Of a DNA stretch of 64,000 nt, positions 42,424-51,332 are shown piece by piece. A model generated the notes under the pieces. It made no database searches, had not been told where the DNA came from, and saw nothing but the letters and a program-made list of their open reading frames with translations. The DNA is from Streptomyces sp. SM10 (lineage in GTDB: Bacteria; Actinomycetota; Actinomycetes; Streptomycetales; Streptomycetaceae). The translations under genes and the position numbers were made by a program. The stretch covers positions 341-64,340 of the forward strand of contig NZ_NEUF01000100.1 in NCBI RefSeq assembly GCF_002910915.1, given 5' to 3'. Within the stretch, counting starts at the first letter, position 1. Every line of letters starts with the position of its first letter.

Positions 42424-43323
42424 TCAGCCGAGCAGCTGGTTCTGCAGGATCAGCGTCTGGTGGAACGGGACGGCGTCCGTGCCGGCCCTGCCCTTGCGGC
42501 TGTGGACGATCAGGGCGACGGTGTCCCCGGCCAGCACGTAGGCGTGGCGGACCTGCTCCGAGCCGTGGGGCTCGGCTTCGGTGTAGACGTACGTCGCGGT
42601 GTTGTCCGCCTTCGCGTCGGACTGCCAGTCCTCGTCGAAGAGTGACTCGGTCGTCCCGACGAGCGGGCGCGTGAGCGATCCCCCCTTGAAGAGTTCGTGC
42701 TGGAAGCCGGTGGAGTGTGCCACCGAGTTGAACTGGAGCAGGTAGATCCGGGACGACGTGCCGTCCGGCATGGTCCAGCCGCGAGCGGCTACGTGCCGCA
42801 GCGAGGAGTCCTTCAGGTACTGGGTGAGGGCGGCACGGTCGTCCTTGCCGTACTCGGCAACGTAGCCGGCGGTGTCCACCCAGCCACCGTCGAGCTTCTT
42901 GTCCGCGGTGGCTCCGGCCGGCGCCGGCAGCAGCAGGCGCCGCAGATCGGCGTGGTGGACCTCGGCGATGTTGGTGCTGCCGTACGGGCGGGGCATGCCT
43001 GCGGGAAGGGCCGGCAGGCTCAGCACCGGGTAGTCCCAACGGCCGTCGTCCCGCGTGGCGAGCCCCGGCACGTCGGTGCGCTTCATCGACGTGATCCCGG
43101 CGACCGCGCCCGCTCCCAGCCCGCCCATGACGAGCACGGCGGCCGTCCACCGCAGGACGGCCCGCAGGACGCGGCGCGGCGGGCGGGGCGCGGCGGACTC
43201 CGGGTCCGGGGCGGAGTCCTGAGCGGAAGGGGCCGGCGGGTCCTGCGGGACCGGCGGGAAGGTGGCCGCGGCGGGAACGGCCGGCGCGGCCGTGTCGGTC
43301 GGCGCGGCCGTCTGCTCGGTCAT
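42424..43323 (-). CDS. membrane-anchored protein, third of a tandem set
   Basis: A 299-residue protein with a Pro/Ala/Asp-rich cytoplasmic start of about 48 residues, one membrane segment (WTAAVLVMGGLGAGAVAGI) and an outside domain of about 220 residues. The outside domain starts with AEVHHADLRRLLLPAPAGAT, a block shared with the two upstream genes, and contains YLKDSSLRHVAARGW and IYLLQFNS. It overlaps the second gene by four bases. No enzyme motif is seen. The set looks like paralogues that may form a surface complex. Confidence 0.75.
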   Translation of the reverse strand: MTEQTAAPTDTAAPAVPAAATFPPVPQDPPAPSAQDSAPDPESAAPRPPRRVLRAVLRWTAAVLVMGGLGAGAVAGITSMKRTDVPGLATRDDGRWDYPVLSLPALPAGMPRPYGSTNIAEVHHADLRRLLLPAPAGATADKKLDGGWVDTAGYVAEYGKDDRAALTQYLKDSSLRHVAARGWTMPDGTSSRIYLLQFNSVAHSTGFQHELFKGGSLTRPLVGTTESLFDEDWQSDAKADNTATYVYTEAEPHGSEQVRHAYVLAGDTVALIVHSRKGRAGTDAVPFHQTLILQNQLLG

Positions 43324-44180
43324 ATGTACTCCCCCGGGGAGGTGATGTGGTCCAGCTGGTCCTTCAGCAGTTCGGCGACGGCCGCCTTGTCGACGGGCTT
43401 GGTGCCGGTCGCCACGTAGGTGATGCTCAGCTCACCGTCGTACGCCGCGCACACCATGTCCTCGATGTCGCTGTCGCTGTCCTTGGGCTGCAGGTAGCAG
43501 GTCGCCTTGCTGGTGTGGCCCTTGACCTTCGGGCCGTCGCGGAAGATCCCGACGAGGTCGAACAGCTCTGTCTGGAAGGTGTAGAAGTTGCGCACGGCGC
43601 CCTTGTCCTTCATCCGGACGATCTCGGCGTGCACCTCCAGTTCGTTCCCCTGGGCCACGTACGACCGCACGGCGAGGCCCTGCACCCGGAGCTTGTCGAT
43701 CCGCTTCTCGTACTCGCGGGCATCCTTGCCGGCGAGCCCGTGGCTGGACTCCTTCATCGCGGCGACGGCCTGCTTGCCGCCCACCTCGCCGTCGTTTCCG
43801 TACTCGCCGTCGTCCGGGCCCAGCCGGTACCCCTCGGGCACGGGAAGCAGCAGCTTGCTGAGCTCGGTGTCCGACCTTCCCCGGGCGATGTCGCCCGCGG
43901 GGTCCTTGTCGGACTCCGGGGCGGACACCTTCCAGAAGGTGGTCTCCACGGTGCGGTCCGCGCCGTCCACCGTGACCTTCGTGTACGCGGCGGCGCCTCC
44001 TACAGCGCCCAGCACCAGCACGAAGGGAAGAGCCGTGAGCAGCATCCGCCGGGCCCGACGGGATCGCACGGGGGCGTCCGGGGTGTCGGCGGCGTCGGGG
44101 GCGTTCGGGGCGTCGGGGGCGTTCGGGGCGTCGGGGAGCGGCGCCGCGCCGGAGGGCTCGGGCGGGGTCATGTCGTTCAC
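43320..44180 (-). CDS. membrane-anchored protein, second of a tandem set
   Basis: A 286-residue protein: a disordered start with APDAPNAPD repeats, a membrane segment (LLTALPFVLVLGAVGGAAA) and an outside domain that begins SDTELSKLLLPVPEGYRLGP. The outside part is the most divergent of the three, with EYEKRIDKLRVQGLAVRSYV and a pair of Cys near the end (ATCYLQPKD and DMVCAAYDG) that may form a disulfide. It overlaps both neighbours by four bases, so the three products are probably made in equal amounts. Confidence 0.75.
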   Translation of the reverse strand: MNDMTPPEPSGAAPLPDAPNAPDAPNAPDAADTPDAPVRSRRARRMLLTALPFVLVLGAVGGAAAYTKVTVDGADRTVETTFWKVSAPESDKDPAGDIARGRSDTELSKLLLPVPEGYRLGPDDGEYGNDGEVGGKQAVAAMKESSHGLAGKDAREYEKRIDKLRVQGLAVRSYVAQGNELEVHAEIVRMKDKGAVRNFYTFQTELFDLVGIFRDGPKVKGHTSKATCYLQPKDSDSDIEDMVCAAYDGELSITYVATGTKPVDKAAVAELLKDQLDHITSPGEYI

Positions 44181-45031
44181 ACGCGCTCCAGCTGTCGCTC
44201 GGCCAACGTCCGGATGTCCTTCTTGCTGATCGGCCGGGTGTCGAAGAGATTGATCTCGATCATGATGTCGCTGCGGTGCATGACGGCTCTGGCCTGGTAG
44301 GTGGGCAGGTAGCCGGGCTTCCGGTCGACGTCGTAGAGGTAGTAACGGCCCTCGCCACTGCCCTTGACCAGGTCGCCCTCGTTGCCCGCGTACTCGTCCG
44401 AGGCCATGTAGGAGCGCTGGCCGTCGGCGTAGTCGGCCGCCGACGCGTCCGTCCCGGGGGAGAACTGCGTGAGCGTGATCGTCACCTCCCGGTATTCGCC
44501 CTTCTTCCAGGCGACCCCCGCGACACGGCGGATGCCGGACTCCAGGAGGTACTCGAACATCCCGCCCTGGTCGTCGTAGTCGCGCGCGAGGGACCCCACG
44601 CTGACCCAGCCGTCGTTCAGCCAGTCCGCGTTCTTGTTCTCGCTCCAGCCCGCCGGGCGGTCCAGGAGCAGCTTGCGCAGGTCACCGTCCGTCTTGGCCC
44701 GCCGGTCCTGCGAGGCGGGCAGCGGGGCCGGGACCTTGTCCGCGGGAAGCACCTTCGCCGGGTAGGCCAGCTCCGTCTGCGACAGCGCGGGCAGCGGCGT
44801 CGGAGGCCGCTCGGCCTGGATGCCGTAGCCGACCGCCGTGCCGCCGGATATGCCGAGCAGAGCCGCCGCGGCGATCAGCAGCGTCGTACGGCCCCGAGGG
44901 CGCGGGCGTCCGGGGACGGCGGGCGGCTCGGCCGGTGCGGCAAAGGGATTGGCCGGTGGCGCGGGCGTCTCGGCCGGTGACGTGGGCGTCGGTTCGGCCG
45001 ACACGTCAGAACTGGTGTCGTTCGGTTCCAA
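44177..45031 (-). CDS. membrane-anchored protein, first of a tandem set
   Basis: A 284-residue protein with a Thr/Pro-rich start, a membrane segment (TTLLIAAAALLGISGGTAV) and an outside domain with DGDLRKLLLDRPAGWSENKN, FEYLLESGIRRVAGVAWKKGEY and VTITLTQFSP. These align with the third gene (DLRRLLLPAPAG, YLKDSSLRHVAARGW and IYLLQFNS), which shows common descent. It begins the operon; the promoter must lie in the 105 bases shared with the divergent DsrE gene. Confidence 0.75.
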   Translation of the reverse strand: MEPNDTSSDVSAEPTPTSPAETPAPPANPFAAPAEPPAVPGRPRPRGRTTLLIAAAALLGISGGTAVGYGIQAERPPTPLPALSQTELAYPAKVLPADKVPAPLPASQDRRAKTDGDLRKLLLDRPAGWSENKNADWLNDGWVSVGSLARDYDDQGGMFEYLLESGIRRVAGVAWKKGEYREVTITLTQFSPGTDASAADYADGQRSYMASDEYAGNEGDLVKGSGEGRYYLYDVDRKPGYLPTYQARAVMHRSDIMIEINLFDTRPISKKDIRTLAERQLERV

Positions 45032-45136
45032 AAGGGTCCCCCCAAGAGACCTGAGGCGCAGATTCCATTACCTGCGCACACAACTGACCCACAGGTCACA
45101 GGGGAGGTTGCACGGCCGAGGATTACAGTTCGGTAC

Positions 45137-45499
45137 ATGCCGAAGAAGCTCGTGATCAAGGTGACCGCCGGAGCCGACGCCCCCGAGCGCTGCTCGCAGG
45201 CCTTCACCGTGGCGGCCGTGGCCGTCGCCAGCGGGGTCGAGGTCTCGCTGTGGCTGACCGGTGAGTCCGCCTGGTTCGCCCTGCCGGGGCGCGCCGCCGA
45301 ATTCGAACTGCCGCACGCCGCACCGCTGCCGGATCTGGTCGACGCGATCCTGGCGGGCGGCGGCATCACGCTCTGCACCCAGTGCGCGGCGCGGCGGGAC
45401 ATCACCGAGAAGGACGTCCTGGACGGCGTGCGGATCGCCGGTGCCCAGGTCTTCGTGCAGGAGGCCATGGCCGACGGTGCCCAGGCGCTCGTCTACTGA
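45137..45499 (+). CDS. DsrE-family protein
   Basis: A 120-residue protein of the DsrE/DsrF fold, used in sulfur relay or persulfide handling. It has the start KKLVIKVTAGADAPERCSQAFTVAAVAVASGVEVSLWLTGE and a later CTQCAARRDI, where the two Cys are candidates for persulfide transfer. The nearby rhodanese and sulfur-carrier genes support a sulfur role. ATG 45137. Confidence 0.87.
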   Translation: MPKKLVIKVTAGADAPERCSQAFTVAAVAVASGVEVSLWLTGESAWFALPGRAAEFELPHAAPLPDLVDAILAGGGITLCTQCAARRDITEKDVLDGVRIAGAQVFVQEAMADGAQALVY

Positions 45500-45519
45500 C
45501 GCGGCCCGGCCGGGGCGGC

Positions 45520-45894
45520 CTACTGGCGCCGGTTCCTGCCGTCGAGCTCGTCCCACCAGGCGTCCGATGTCGGGTCACCCGTGCGCTTCTGCCCGGCCGG
45601 GCCCGGCCCGGCGTCCCGCCCCGCCTTCGGGGACTTCGAGGGCTTCGGGTGTGGGGTGTCCCGGGGGCCGGAATCCCGAGGCCGGGAGCCCCTTGCAGGA
45701 TCGTCCCACCAGCGGTCATCGGGTCCCTTGCGGTTGGCCACGATCGCCGCGACCGGCGGGATGACCATCGCGACCACGCACATCGCCACCGCCGCCGGAA
45801 CGGACCACAGGCGCACGAAGGCCCAGGCGGAGACGAAGAGGAAGAGGCATCCGCCCATCATCAGGAAGTAGGCGCGCCTGCGCCGGGCGTACAT
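45520..45894 (-). CDS. DUF3099 membrane protein
   Basis: A 124-residue protein with two hydrophobic segments (YFLMMGGCLFLFVSAWAFV and VPAAVAMCVVAMVIPPVAAIVAN) and a long hydrophilic tail with WWDDPARG and WWDELDGRN. This is the actinobacterial DUF3099 layout. The start is ATG 45894, at the basic MYARRRRAYF. It lies downstream of the sulfurtransferase/DUF1416 genes on the same strand, beyond a hairpin. Function unknown. Confidence 0.85.
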   Translation of the reverse strand: MYARRRRAYFLMMGGCLFLFVSAWAFVRLWSVPAAVAMCVVAMVIPPVAAIVANRKGPDDRWWDDPARGSRPRDSGPRDTPHPKPSKSPKAGRDAGPGPAGQKRTGDPTSDAWWDELDGRNRRQ

Positions 45895-45943
45895 GTGTCC
45901 AGCGTAGGGCTCGTCCGCCCGGGAGCGCATGCGGACGGCACGA

Positions 45944-45993
45944 AGGGCCGCACCCCTGCTCAGGTGGCGTCCAACCCCCTGGGGTGCGGCCCT
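45944..45993 (-). terminator. terminator after DUF1416
   Basis: A 13-bp perfect stem (arms 45944-45956 and 45981-45993, 24-base loop) lies 22 bases past the DUF1416 stop. Confidence 0.75.
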
Positions 45994-46014
45994 CCGGCCG
46001 TATGTGCGCGTGAA

Positions 46015-46302
46015 CTACACCGCGATGGCGACCTCGGCGAGGCCACCGGTCTGCGCCACGACCGTACGGTCGGCGGTGCCGCCCGGAACCAGGGCGCGGA
46101 GCGTCCAGGTGCCCTCGGCCGCGTAGAAGCGGAACTGTCCGGTCGCCGAGGTCGGGACCTCGGCGGTGAACTCACCGGTCGAGTCCAGCAGACGGACGTA
46201 GCCGGTGACGGGCTCGCCGTCGCGGGTCACGCTGCCCTGGATGGTCGTCTCGCCCGGCTTGATCGTCGAAGCGTCGGGGCCGCCGGCCTGTGCTCCACAC
46301 AT
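46015..46302 (-). CDS. DUF1416 small protein of the sulfurtransferase operon
   Basis: A 95-residue protein that begins MCGAQAGGPDAS and continues as a beta-sandwich (IQGSVTRDGEPVTGYVRLLD, then FTAEVPTSATGQFRFYAAEGTWTLRAL), the Cna-B/carboxypeptidase-regulatory-like fold of DUF1416. It follows the rhodanese gene by 49 bases on the same strand, which is its constant partner in actinobacteria as I recall (the Cys near the N-terminus may accept sulfur). Confidence 0.92.
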   Translation of the reverse strand: MCGAQAGGPDASTIKPGETTIQGSVTRDGEPVTGYVRLLDSTGEFTAEVPTSATGQFRFYAAEGTWTLRALVPGGTADRTVVAQTGGLAEVAIAV

Positions 46303-46351
46303 GGTGTTCTGTCCTTCTGGTCGTCGTGCGGGATCGGGTCCTGCGGAGTGG

Positions 46352-47191
46352 TTACTTGTTGGCGCCGAGCTCGATCGGCACGCCCACGAGGGAGCCGTAC
46401 TCGGTCCACGAACCGTCGTAGTTCTTGACGTTCTCCTGGCCGAGCAGCTCGTGCAGCACGAACCAGGTCAGCGCGGAGCGCTCGCCGATGCGGCAGTACG
46501 CGATGGTGTCCTTGGCCAGGTCCACCTGCTCGGCCTCGTACAGGGCCTTGAGCTCGTCGTCCGACTTGAACGTGCCGTCGTCGTTGGCGTTCTTCGACCA
46601 CGGGATGTTGCGGGCGCTCGGCACGTGGCCGGGGCGCTGCGACTGCTCCTGCGGGAGGTGCGCCGGGGCGAGCAGCTTGCCGCTGAACTCGTCGGGCGAC
46701 CGGACGTCGACGAGGTTCTTGCTGCCGATGGCGGCCACGACGTCGTCGCGGTAGGCGCGGATCGACTCGTCCTGGGCCTTGGCCTTGTACTGGGCGGCCG
46801 GGCGCGCCGGGACGGCGTCGGTCAGGTCGCGGGAGTCGAGCTCCCACTTCTTGCGGCCGCCGTCGAGGAGGCGGACGTCCTGGTGGCCGTAGAGCTTGAA
46901 GTACCAGAAGGCGTAGGAGGCGAACCAGTTGTTGTTGCCGCCGTAGAGCACGACCGTCGTGTCGTTGCCGATGCCCTTCTCGGACAGGAGCTTCTCGAAG
47001 CCGGCCTGGTCGATGAAGTCACGGCGGACCGGGTCCTGGAGGTCCTGGGTCCAGTCGATCCGGACCGCGTTCCTGATGTGGTTCTTCTCGTACGCCGAGG
47101 TGTCCTCGTCGACCTCGACGATCGCGACCTGCGGGTCGTCGATGTGGGCCTCGACCCAGTCGGCGTCGACCAGAACGTCTGCGCGGCTCAT
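46352..47191 (-). CDS. sseA: thiosulfate sulfurtransferase (rhodanese, SseA/CysA type)
   Basis: A 279-residue two-domain rhodanese that transfers sulfane sulfur, for example from thiosulfate to thiols or cyanide. The N-terminal domain is inactive. The C-terminal domain carries the catalytic Cys in DTIAYCRIGERSALTWFVL. NWFASYAFWYFKLYGHQDVRLLDGG is the conserved linker. It is preceded by a short ORF encoding a typical Streptomyces cysteine leader peptide, pointing to control by cysteine supply. DUF1416 follows. Confidence 0.94.
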   Translation of the reverse strand: MSRADVLVDADWVEAHIDDPQVAIVEVDEDTSAYEKNHIRNAVRIDWTQDLQDPVRRDFIDQAGFEKLLSEKGIGNDTTVVLYGGNNNWFASYAFWYFKLYGHQDVRLLDGGRKKWELDSRDLTDAVPARPAAQYKAKAQDESIRAYRDDVVAAIGSKNLVDVRSPDEFSGKLLAPAHLPQEQSQRPGHVPSARNIPWSKNANDDGTFKSDDELKALYEAEQVDLAKDTIAYCRIGERSALTWFVLHELLGQENVKNYDGSWTEYGSLVGVPIELGANK

Positions 47192-47342
47192 GTGTTTCTC
47201 CTCCGGGGCAGTCTGCGGCGGGGCTGTGCGGTGTGCGGAGTGCGAGGTGTACGCGCAGGTGCTGCGAGCGGAACGCGTACGGAAGGCACGGGTTCGGCCC
47301 TGACGTCGTCGAAGGGCCGGGGGAAACGGGAGAAGGTCCCGC

Positions 47343-47423
47343 TCAGAAAGTGCGACAGAGCATGGCGGCGACGCGGCACAGGTCTACTGCCCGCCGCTTC
47401 GTGAGGTCCGCCTGTCGCTTCAT
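47343..47423 (-). CDS. cysteine leader peptide upstream of sseA
   Basis: A 26-residue ORF, starting MKRQADLTKRRAVDLCRVAA and ending MLCRTF. Two Cys lie near residues 16 and 23, in the L-C-R context that marks the short leader peptides found in front of sulfur-metabolism genes in Streptomyces. Ribosome stalling at the Cys codons when cysteine is scarce is thought to alter downstream expression. The distance to the sseA start is 151 bases, enough for a switching RNA structure. Confidence 0.8.
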   Translation of the reverse strand: MKRQADLTKRRAVDLCRVAAMLCRTF

Positions 47424-47672
47424 GCGTCCGATCGTAGGGAGGTTCGGGCGGAGATGTCACCGTCGTGTCGGATGATGAGACACGATCGTCCGCGATGCGA
47501 GACGATTGACCTCCGGGAGCAGGCGCCGGACGGGAGACCGGCATCGGGTCGACGTCGGCCATCTACGGAACGGACGAGGTCGTCTCATTATCTGGATCGG
47601 CTGCTGTGCGCGCCTCCGTCGGACCCCTGCCCCGGGCGCCCGGAGGTCGTCCGAGGCCGCCCTGCCGGGTCG

Positions 47673-48368
47673 TCAGCCGGCGAGTTCGACGTCGGAGCCG
47701 GTCATCGATATCTCGAGGCCGTCCGGAGCCACCTCGATCTTCTCCAGTTCCAGACCGTCCGGCAGTCCGCCGATCCCGCGCTCGAAGTCGGTCTTCTTCC
47801 TGACCAGGCCCTCGAGACCGGGGATGCCCTCGCCCGGGACCTCGTCGGCGCGCACCTTCACGGTGTCGCCGTCGACCAGGGTGACCGTGGAGAGCACGCT
47901 GCGCGTGACCGTCTGCCCCACCAGCGGGATCTTGACCGTGCCGGTGACCTTCACCTTGCCGTTGCCGCCGTAGGCGACCGTGACGCCCTCGTCGGCGGCC
48001 TCGGTGAGGGCCGCGTACGAGACGACGGCGGTCCCGGTGGCCCGGGAGGCCGTCGCGCTGGTGTAACCGGCACCCAGCGTCACCTGGCGCAGCTGGGCCC
48101 TGATCTCGCTGATCCGTATCTCCCGCCCGGCCGCCTCGGCGCGGATGTCCTCGACCGTGACGTCGACCCGGTCGAGCTCGGACCCCGCCACCTGGGTCAG
48201 GAAGGGGAACCCCTTGATCGACACGTCGGTCGAACCGGTCTCGGCGCCGCCGAACGCCACCCGCTCCTCGGCCTCGGACTCCGCGAAGTGCACGGCGGCG
48301 CGGTCGACGGCGACGAAGATGCCGCCCAGCACCACGGCGATGATCAGCAGTATTCGCAGTGCGCGCAT
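47673..48368 (-). CDS. LmeA/DUF2993 family lipid-binding exported protein
   Basis: A 231-residue protein with an N-terminal membrane/signal segment (LRILLIIAVVLGGIFVAVDRAAV) and an outside domain of the DUF2993 (TULIP-like) type: DVSIKGFPFLTQVAGSELDRVDVTVEDI is the typical first block. In mycobacteria the related LmeA binds phosphoinositides and supports mannan elongation. It lies alone between the sulfur genes and a membrane protein, same strand. Role in Streptomyces unknown. Confidence 0.88.
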   Translation of the reverse strand: MRALRILLIIAVVLGGIFVAVDRAAVHFAESEAEERVAFGGAETGSTDVSIKGFPFLTQVAGSELDRVDVTVEDIRAEAAGREIRISEIRAQLRQVTLGAGYTSATASRATGTAVVSYAALTEAADEGVTVAYGGNGKVKVTGTVKIPLVGQTVTRSVLSTVTLVDGDTVKVRADEVPGEGIPGLEGLVRKKTDFERGIGGLPDGLELEKIEVAPDGLEISMTGSDVELAG

Positions 48369-48521
48369 GCCTTGTGTTCCCCCACTCGAACCGGCCGGAC
48401 CCCTGGTGCACGTGAGCCTACTGCCGCGGTGCGGCGCGCCCGGAATGACCGACGAGCGGGAGGCCCGGCCGGTTCCCGTCCGCCGGGAAGGAGTGCGGGA
48501 ACGTCGGGAACGTCCCGTACG

Positions 48522-49829
48522 TCAGGCGATGGCACGGCCGATCAGGTAGACGGCGGGGGCCGCGGCGGTGAGCGGCAGCGCCACCCCTGCCGTCATGTGC
48601 ACGAAGCGGGACGGATAGTCGTAGCTCGCGACCCGCAGTCCGATCAGCGCGCAGCCGCCGACCGCGAAGCCGAGGAACGCGGCCTGCGCACCGAGGTCCG
48701 TGAACGCCCCGGCGACCGCTCCCGCCCCCGCCGAGGCGAGCAGGGCCACCACGACCGAGGCGGGGCCGGGCAGCGGGAGCGCCTTGACGAGCACGGCCAC
48801 GGCGACCGCGACCCCGCCCACCGTCACCGCGTCCGGGACGGCCGCCAGGTGTCCGGCCGCCAGCACGGCGAGCGCCGACGACGCGACGGTGGCCGTCAGG
48901 CCGTACATCCGCTCGTCGGCCCCGGCGTGGCTGCGCAACTGGAGGACCAGGGTGAGGAGCACCCAGACGCCGAGCGTGCCGAGGATGGCGGCCGGGGCGT
49001 TGCTCCGGCCCGCCGCGAGCAGGACCGCATCCCCCACGACACCGCCCGCGAAGGCGAGGGCGATGCCCTGCCGGGCGGGCCACATGCCGTTGAGCCGGAA
49101 CCACCCCGCAGCCGTCACGGCCTGGAGCAGGACCAGGGGCACGAGCAGGGCGTACGAGCCGATCGCGGCTCCGAGGGCGAGGAGCAGGCCGAGGCCCGCG
49201 GTGATCGCGGCGGGCTGCATCCCCGGTGCGATGATCGGCGAACGCCCCTCGGCGCGGGCCCGCTGGGCGTCGGTGATCCGGCTGTTGCCCAGGGTCGTGG
49301 GCGCGCTGTACCCGGAGCCGTCGGGAGCGGCGGGCGAGGCGCCCGGGGTCGCGGGGGCCACGGAGCCCACCGGGACCTCAGGGGGCAGCGGAGCCTCGGG
49401 AGGCAGCGGGTAGGCGGCCGGGGCGCCCTGCGGAGCGGCGGGAGCGGGTGCAGGCGCGTCCTGGTGCTGCGGCTGGATCGTCGGCTGGTACTGGGTGTCC
49501 CAGGTCTGGCCCTGCCAGGTCTGGGTCGCGCCCTGGTCGCCACCCTGCGCACCGCCCTGCTCCGGGTACACGGGGGGCTGCGGCTGCCCGTACGGCTGCT
49601 GTTGCGGCTCGTAGGAGTGCGGCTGCGGCTGCTGTCCGTACGTCTGCTGCTCGTACGGCTGCCCGTACGCGGGCTCCTGGCCGTACGCGGACTGCTGCCC
49701 GAACGCCGGGTCGTACGGCTGCTGCTGCTGCGGGTCCTGCTGCCCGAACGCCGGGTCGTGGGGCTGCTGCCCCTGGTCCCGCCGCCCGTGTCCCGGGTCG
49801 TACGGATACTGCTGATCGCTGTTGCTCAT
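48522..49829 (-). CDS. multi-pass membrane protein with Gln/Tyr/Pro-rich N-terminus
   Basis: A 435-residue protein. The first 185 residues are low-complexity (repeats of AYGQ, PYGQ, FGQQ and QPQ) and probably disordered. The remaining 250 form about nine hydrophobic segments, rich in Ala, Gly and Val. The start is ATG 49829. It follows the MoaD-like gene by ten bases on the same strand and is probably co-transcribed. No family with known function is recognised. Confidence 0.8.
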   Translation of the reverse strand: MSNSDQQYPYDPGHGRRDQGQQPHDPAFGQQDPQQQQPYDPAFGQQSAYGQEPAYGQPYEQQTYGQQPQPHSYEPQQQPYGQPQPPVYPEQGGAQGGDQGATQTWQGQTWDTQYQPTIQPQHQDAPAPAPAAPQGAPAAYPLPPEAPLPPEVPVGSVAPATPGASPAAPDGSGYSAPTTLGNSRITDAQRARAEGRSPIIAPGMQPAAITAGLGLLLALGAAIGSYALLVPLVLLQAVTAAGWFRLNGMWPARQGIALAFAGGVVGDAVLLAAGRSNAPAAILGTLGVWVLLTLVLQLRSHAGADERMYGLTATVASSALAVLAAGHLAAVPDAVTVGGVAVAVAVLVKALPLPGPASVVVALLASAGAGAVAGAFTDLGAQAAFLGFAVGGCALIGLRVASYDYPSRFVHMTAGVALPLTAAAPAVYLIGRAIA

Positions 49830-49839
49830 GGTCTGCGGT

Positions 49840-50094
49840 TCACCCTCCTGCGAACGGCGGGAGCACCTCGACCGTGCCGCCCTCGGCAAGCCGTACGGTC
49901 TCATGACCGCGGGTCCCCACAGGATTCCCGTCGATCAGGAACGAGCATCGGAGCAGCACGCGCGTCAGCTCACCGGGGTGCCGCTCGCGCACCCCGTCGA
50001 GCGCCTCGGCGAGCGTCTCCGCCGCGTACGGCTCCTCCGCGGTCCCCGCTGCGGCCTTGGCCGCGGCCCAGTAACGGATCGTCCCCGCTGCCAT
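49840..50094 (-). CDS. MoaD/ThiS-family sulfur-carrier protein
   Basis: An 84-residue ubiquitin-like sulfur carrier. It starts MAAGTIRYWAAAKAAAG and ends VEVLPPFAGG; the terminal Gly-Gly is the residue pair that is adenylated and then thiocarboxylated. It resembles MoaD (molybdopterin synthase small subunit) more than ThiS by the RYWAAAKAAAG start. It lies between the alpha/beta hydrolase and the membrane protein genes. No moaE is near. Confidence 0.9.
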   Translation of the reverse strand: MAAGTIRYWAAAKAAAGTAEEPYAAETLAEALDGVRERHPGELTRVLLRCSFLIDGNPVGTRGHETVRLAEGGTVEVLPPFAGG

Positions 50095-50135
50095 GGCGGC
50101 ACCCCTTTCCTCGTACGTCGGCTGTCCATCATGGA

Positions 50136-51086
50136 TCACGCCGACCCCGTCCAGTCGGCGATACGGCTCAGCAGCCCCTCGTCGGCGGCGTTCTCCGCGT
50201 GGCCCATGCCGCGCTCCAGCCAGAGTTCCGCGCCGCCGCCCGCGGCCCCCGCGAGCATCCGCGGGTGGTCGACGGGGAAGTACGGGTCCTGGTCGCCGTG
50301 GACGATGAGCAGCGGCGCGGTGATCAGCGGGACCGCTTCCACCGGCGAGAGCGGCACCGGGTTCCAGTCCTCCCGGTGGATCCGGGTGCGGAAGCCGAAG
50401 CGGCCGACGAACCGGCCTGCGGGACGGGTGACGACCCAGTGCAGTCGGCGCATCGGGGCCGTGCCCCGGTAGTACCAGCGGGCCGGTGCGCTCACGGCGA
50501 CGACCGCGTCCGTGTGCGCATCCGCGAGCCCCGGAGAACGCGCTCCCGTGCGCTCCCCGTGCGCCTTGTGCGCCTCCGCGCGCCGCTCCACCCGTTCGGT
50601 CCCAGGGGCGTGTGATTCCTCGGCAAAGAATTCCTCGGTTTCCGGCGCCGTATACAGAGCGGCGTGCCGGAGCACCACGGAACCGCCCATCGAGAAGCCG
50701 ACCGTAACGACACGGCGATGTCCGAGCGATCTCGCCCAGGCGACCGCGGCGGCCAGATCCAGGACCTCCCGGTCGCCCACCGTGGACCTCCCGGTGGACC
50801 TCCCGTGCCCCCGGAAGGAGAACGTGATCACGGCCGCACGCTGGGCGAACACCCCGGCCGCCCGCAACAGCGCCGGCCGGTCGGCGGCGCCGGTGAAGCC
50901 GTGTGCGAGGACGACGGCCGTCGCGCCGGCTGCCCCGCCCGCGCCCGTCCCGGACCGCGCCGTACACGGGGTGTACACCGCCTCGATACGCACCCCGTCA
51001 CCCGTCAGCAATGTGGTGCGCCGGGGGACCCGCGTGATCGAGGGAACAGAAGAACTCGTGAATCGACCCTCGGACACTGAACTCAT
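50136..51086 (-). CDS. alpha/beta-hydrolase-fold protein
   Basis: A 316-residue serine hydrolase. The oxyanion region is [21 protein letters not shown]. The nucleophile elbow is [17 protein letters not shown] (G-F-S-M-G), the acid is in [13 protein letters not shown] and the His in [11 protein letters not shown] charged insertion (about residues 160-195) lies between. Its start codon faces the glnR leader on the other strand, only six bases from the putative -10 of glnR. Substrate unknown. Confidence 0.88.
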   Translation of the reverse strand: MSSVSEGRFTSSSVPSITRVPRRTTLLTGDGVRIEAVYTPCTARSGTGAGGAAGATAVVLAHGFTGAADRPALLRAAGVFAQRAAVITFSFRGHGRSTGRSTVGDREVLDLAAAVAWARSLGHRRVVTVGFSMGGSVVLRHAALYTAPETEEFFAEESHAPGTERVERRAEAHKAHGERTGARSPGLADAHTDAVVAVSAPARWYYRGTAPMRRLHWVVTRPAGRFVGRFGFRTRIHREDWNPVPLSPVEAVPLITAPLLIVHGDQDPYFPVDHPRMLAGAAGGGAELWLERGMGHAENAADEGLLSRIADWTGSA

Positions 51087-51092
51087 GTGGGC

Positions 51093-51332
51093 TATTCTGC
51101 TGCGAAGAGGATCCGGGCAAAGCAGCCCCCGGGTCCTTTTGTGCTTTCCGAGCGTTGTTACGGCGACGTTTCCACAAGCTCAGCGGTCCCCGGGGCGCGG
51201 GACCGCACAGTAAAAGCCGTATGACGGTCGTCGCGGGTGATGGCCGTACGGGAGTACGAAGCAGTGCCGCACTACTCCCCCGGGTCCGACCCGGGAGTGC
51301 CCCTCTCGCAGGGAACGAGGAGGACCGACGTA
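51093..51332 (+). promoter_or_regulatory. glnR leader with a terminator-like hairpin
   Basis: A -10-like TATTCT (51093-51098) is followed by the stem ggatccggg/cccgggtcc (51109-51117 and 51128-51136, one G-T pair) and TTTT (51137-51140), the form of an intrinsic terminator. A further GC hairpin around 51275-51298 lies before the upstream ORF. About 250 bases of untranslated leader therefore separate the hairpin from glnR. It could be an attenuator or a small RNA. Confidence 0.45.

Noticed and set aside
48560-49830. Gln/Tyr repeats as a separate gene or amyloid
   Set aside because: The frame continues without a break into the membrane segments; it is the disordered start of one membrane protein.
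47454-50615. A 1053-codon open frame on the plus strand
   Set aside because: It runs opposite LmeA, the membrane protein, MoaD and hydrolase genes. Its composition (Arg, Gly, Pro, His) is that of an antisense shadow.
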